From assembly GCA_049609325.1 (NCBI GenBank), contig JBMYYK010000001.1, positions 62,001 through 126,000 of the forward strand: DNA of 64,000 bases, given 5' to 3'. The notes under the pieces were generated by a model. It had not been told where the DNA came from. It worked only from the letters and a program-made list of their open reading frames with translations, and made no database searches. Each line of letters opens with the position of its first letter. Position 1 is the first letter of the stretch. Of this stretch, positions 62,156 to 64,000 are shown in pieces. The position numbers were made by a program, and so were the translations under genes. This stretch comes from GCA-2733415 sp049609325. Lineage in GTDB: Bacteria; Bacteroidota; Bacteroidia; Flavobacteriales; Flavobacteriaceae.

Positions 62156-62488
62156 TTATGCCAGACGCATACCATTGGTTACTTTTCGATCTGGAGCTAC
62201 CAAAACTACACCCTTCTCTTCAGCAACTAAACCCAATACCAAACATTCGCTCATCATAGTGGCAATCTGCTTTTTAGGAAAATTTACCACAGCTAAAACT
62301 TGTTGTCCAATCAAACTACTAAGCTCATATAAATCTGTTATTTGAGCAGAACTTTTCAGTTGTCCTAAAGCACCAAAATCTATGACTAATTTATAAGACG
62401 GATTACGCGCTTCTTTAAACACTTCTGCTTGTAGTATTGTTCCTACTCTTATATCTACTTTTTCAAAATCAGACCATGATATTTCCAT
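62156..62488 (-). CDS. CsaA-like tRNA-binding-domain protein
   Basis: 110 residues: SDFEKVDIRVGTILQAEVFKEARNPSYKLVIDFGALGQLKSSAQITDLYELSSLIGQQVLAVVNFPKKQIATMMSECLVLGL, the OB-fold tRNA-binding domain of CsaA/MetG-C type. CsaA is a chaperone-like protein; export function is inferred from family only. Confidence 0.88.
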   Translation of the reverse strand: MEISWSDFEKVDIRVGTILQAEVFKEARNPSYKLVIDFGALGQLKSSAQITDLYELSSLIGQQVLAVVNFPKKQIATMMSECLVLGLVAEEKGVVLVAPDRKVTNGMRLA

Positions 62489-62540
62489 ATTTTATCTACA
62501 TTTATATTACGTATTCATTTCATTATAAATATAACTAATC

Positions 62541-63101
62541 ATGGCAAGAACACCATCAAATATGCTGGACTTAAACACACAAGCTCCAAATTTTACATTA
62601 TTAGATACCGTAAGCAACACAATAGTATCTCTAAGTGAGTTAAAAGGCACTAAAGCTACAGTGATTATGTTTATTTGCAACCACTGTCCGTTTGTGATAC
62701 ATGTCAATCATGAGTTAGTTAAATTAGCAAATGATTACAAACAAAAAGACATAGCTTTCATAGCTATTAGTAGCAATGACGTTGAAAATTATCCGCAAGA
62801 CGGCCCCGATAAAATGCAACAACACGCACAAGACAACCACTACCCTTTCCCGTATTTATATGACGAAACTCAAGAAGTAGCTAAAGCTTATGATGCCGCT
62901 TGCACGCCAGACTTTTTTGTGTTCAATGACCAATTAACATTACAATATCGTGGCCAATTAGACGATTCAAGACCAGGTAATGACATCAATGTTACTGGGA
63001 AAGATATCAGAAATGCATTAGATAGTATATTACATAACCTACCAGTTAGCGATATACAAAAACCAAGCATCGGTTGTAATATCAAGTGGAAAAATACCTA
63101 A
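62541..63101 (+). CDS. Thioredoxin-like peroxiredoxin-family protein
   Basis: 186 residues: AhpC/TSA-type fold with VIMFICNHCPFV, a CxxC at Cys46/Cys49, and a resolving-type Cys121 (DAACTPDFF). Probably thiol-disulfide exchange; no signal peptide, so cytoplasmic. Its stop is adjacent to palindrome box E, 63101-63120. Confidence 0.82.
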   Translation: MARTPSNMLDLNTQAPNFTLLDTVSNTIVSLSELKGTKATVIMFICNHCPFVIHVNHELVKLANDYKQKDIAFIAISSNDVENYPQDGPDKMQQHAQDNHYPFPYLYDETQEVAKAYDAACTPDFFVFNDQLTLQYRGQLDDSRPGNDINVTGKDIRNALDSILHNLPVSDIQKPSIGCNIKWKNT

Positions 63102-63147
63102 TACTGATATATATCAGTATTTTATCATCACACAAGCCTTTTATTTG
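63101..63147 (+). promoter_or_regulatory. U32 gene promoter with FNR-like box E
   Basis: A perfect 20-bp palindrome, ATACTGATATATATCAGTAT, at 63101-63120 with core TGAT-ATAT-ATCA centred at 63110.5. A -10-like TTTATTTG (63140-63147) ends 36.5 bp downstream of the centre, exactly the distance seen for boxes A-D. A terminator role for the same dyad after the previous stop is possible, but the T-run is only three to four bases. Confidence 0.65.
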
Positions 63148-63167
63148 CAGACATAAACTTAAACATT

Positions 63168-64000
63168 ATGTCTGTAAATCAACAAATTGAATTAATGGCT
63201 CCTGCCGGGAATTTCGAATCTCTACAAGCGGCTTTAGACAATGGTGCAAATTCTGTTTACTTTGGTGTTGAGCAACTCAACATGCGTGCAAGAGCAAGTA
63301 TCAATTTTACACTTGACGATTTGCCTGAAATCTCTAAACGCTGTTCCGAGAAAAATGTACGTACTTACTTAACCTTAAACACCATCATTTACGATCATGA
63401 TTTATCAATTGTAAAAACACTTATCAATAAAGCTAAAGCAGCAAACATATCTGCAGTAATTGCTATGGATCAGGCCGTAATAGCTTATGCCAGAAGTGTA
63501 AATATGGAAGTTCATATTTCTACTCAAATAAACATTACAAACATAGAAACTGTAAAATTTTATGCCATGTTTGCTGACACTCTTGTTTTGAGTAGAGAGC
63601 TTAGTTTAAGACAAATAAAACACATTACCACACAAGTTAAAGAAGAAGAAATAAAAGGTCCGTCTGGTAGACTTTTAGAAATTGAAATTTTCGGACATGG
63701 CGCCCTTTGTATGGCAGTATCGGGTAAGTGTTACATGAGTTTACACACCCATAACTCTTCTGCAAACAGAGGTGCTTGTAAGCAAAATTGCAGAAAAAAA
63801 TATACCGTAATAGATCAAGAAAATGGTGTAGAAATGGAGCTTGATAATGAATACATCATGTCACCAAAAGACTTATGCACACTAGAATTTCTAGATCAAG
63901 TTGTTGATGCTGGCATCAGTGTCTTAAAAATTGAAGGACGTGGCAGAGCTCCTGAATATGTAGCCAAGGTTATTAGTACCTATCGTGAAGCATTAGACGC
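63168..64000 (+). CDS. U32-family protein (peptidase U32 / TrhP-like), 3' partial
   Basis: Reads from MSVNQQIELMAPAGNFESLQ to the window edge, about 277 codons without a stop, so the C-terminus is missing. TIM-barrel residues NSVYFGVEQLNMRA and the cysteine block of the U32 family (GHGALCMAVSGKCYMS, NRGACKQNCRKKY) are present; these four Cys bind a [4Fe-4S] cluster in characterised members. Relatives TrhP and UbiU/UbiV carry out O2-independent hydroxylation in tRNA or quinone synthesis. Location after an FNR-like box fits low-oxygen use. Confidence 0.87.
   Translation, partial: MSVNQQIELMAPAGNFESLQAALDNGANSVYFGVEQLNMRARASINFTLDDLPEISKRCSEKNVRTYLTLNTIIYDHDLSIVKTLINKAKAANISAVIAMDQAVIAYARSVNMEVHISTQINITNIETVKFYAMFADTLVLSRELSLRQIKHITTQVKEEEIKGPSGRLLEIEIFGHGALCMAVSGKCYMSLHTHNSSANRGACKQNCRKKYTVIDQENGVEMELDNEYIMSPKDLCTLEFLDQVVDAGISVLKIEGRGRAPEYVAKVISTYREALD

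Noticed and set aside
63101..63120. Terminator of the thioredoxin-like gene
   Set aside because: A hairpin is possible, but there are only about four T residues after it, and the 36.5-bp spacing to a -10-like element favours a regulatory site. The two roles are not mutually exclusive.

Overview
The window is an AT-rich chromosomal segment of a member of the Bacteroidota, most likely a marine Flavobacteriaceae bacterium (assigned by gene content; no 16S rRNA is present). Supporting signs are promoters of the TAnnTTTG type, almost no Shine-Dalgarno sequences, a type IX secretion C-terminal sorting domain, menaquinone genes (menB-menA), a bacillithiol-system YtxJ protein, a PUR/DUF3276 protein, a long NusB, and a DnaX that lacks the zinc module. 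I see no tRNA, rRNA, CRISPR array, insertion sequence or prophage.

Layout. 1-6.1 kb: a seven-gene nitric oxide reductase operon norQ-norD-DUF438/PAS-norE-norF-norC-norB, followed by a convergent Rrf2 regulator. 6.6-9.8 kb (minus strand): an ADP-forming acyl-CoA synthetase and a methionine/cystathionine gamma-lyase-type enzyme. 10-12.5 kb: nadA-nadB. 12.6-14.4 kb: an uncharacterised TIM-barrel-like, cysteine-rich protein. 14.5-16 kb: a NirV-like SUMF1 protein and a SCO copper chaperone. 16-18.5 kb: a lipid-A-type phosphoethanolamine transferase and a PAP2 phosphatase. 18.65-18.95 kb: RNase P RNA. 19-30.4 kb: housekeeping genes (dnaX, miaE, glyA, fahA, a SPFH/DUF4177/Arc-like operon, ytxJ, clpB). 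30.5-34.3 kb: a tail-fibre-type surface protein, a divergent membrane AraC regulator and a Cys/Lys-rich secreted protein. 34.4-43.6 kb: an RNA methylase, a ZIP transporter, a two-component system, menBA and peptidases. 43.7-46.5 kb: a T9SS-secreted esterase and a DUF3108 protein. 46.5-51.2 kb: an iron operon (porin, FMN-binding protein, membrane protein, feoA, feoB, FeoB-associated peptide). 51.3-64 kb: HMG-CoA lyase, pyrD, an AbiH defence gene, tesB, pepT, the nusB-DUF1573-yajC cluster, leucine dehydrogenase, an ABC exporter, PUR protein, CsaA-like protein, a thioredoxin-like protein and a partial U32 protein.

Main discovery. Five promoters carry an FNR/CRP-like palindrome (core TGAT-N4-ATCA, central bases all A/T) whose centre lies in every case exactly 36.5 bp upstream of the last base of the predicted -10 element. 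They stand before acd-mgl, nadAB, the TIM-barrel/Cys protein, the SUMF1-SCO pair and the U32 protein. This defines a putative oxygen- or NO-responsive regulon next to the nor operon. A second strong point is NorB: hand alignment, supported by a conserved 51-residue spacing, indicates that the FeB ligand His of helix VI is Tyr, its nearby Glu is Val, and one low-spin haem ligand His is Met, so this is a divergent NO reductase or a related haem-copper enzyme.

Other signals are three 11-bp direct repeats spaced 21-22 bp apart beside the AraC gene, nested dyads over the Rrf2 promoter, tandem inverted repeats before clpB, a 23-bp palindrome before the iron operon, and a terminator stem reused five times. 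All identifications are by reading; no database search was run.
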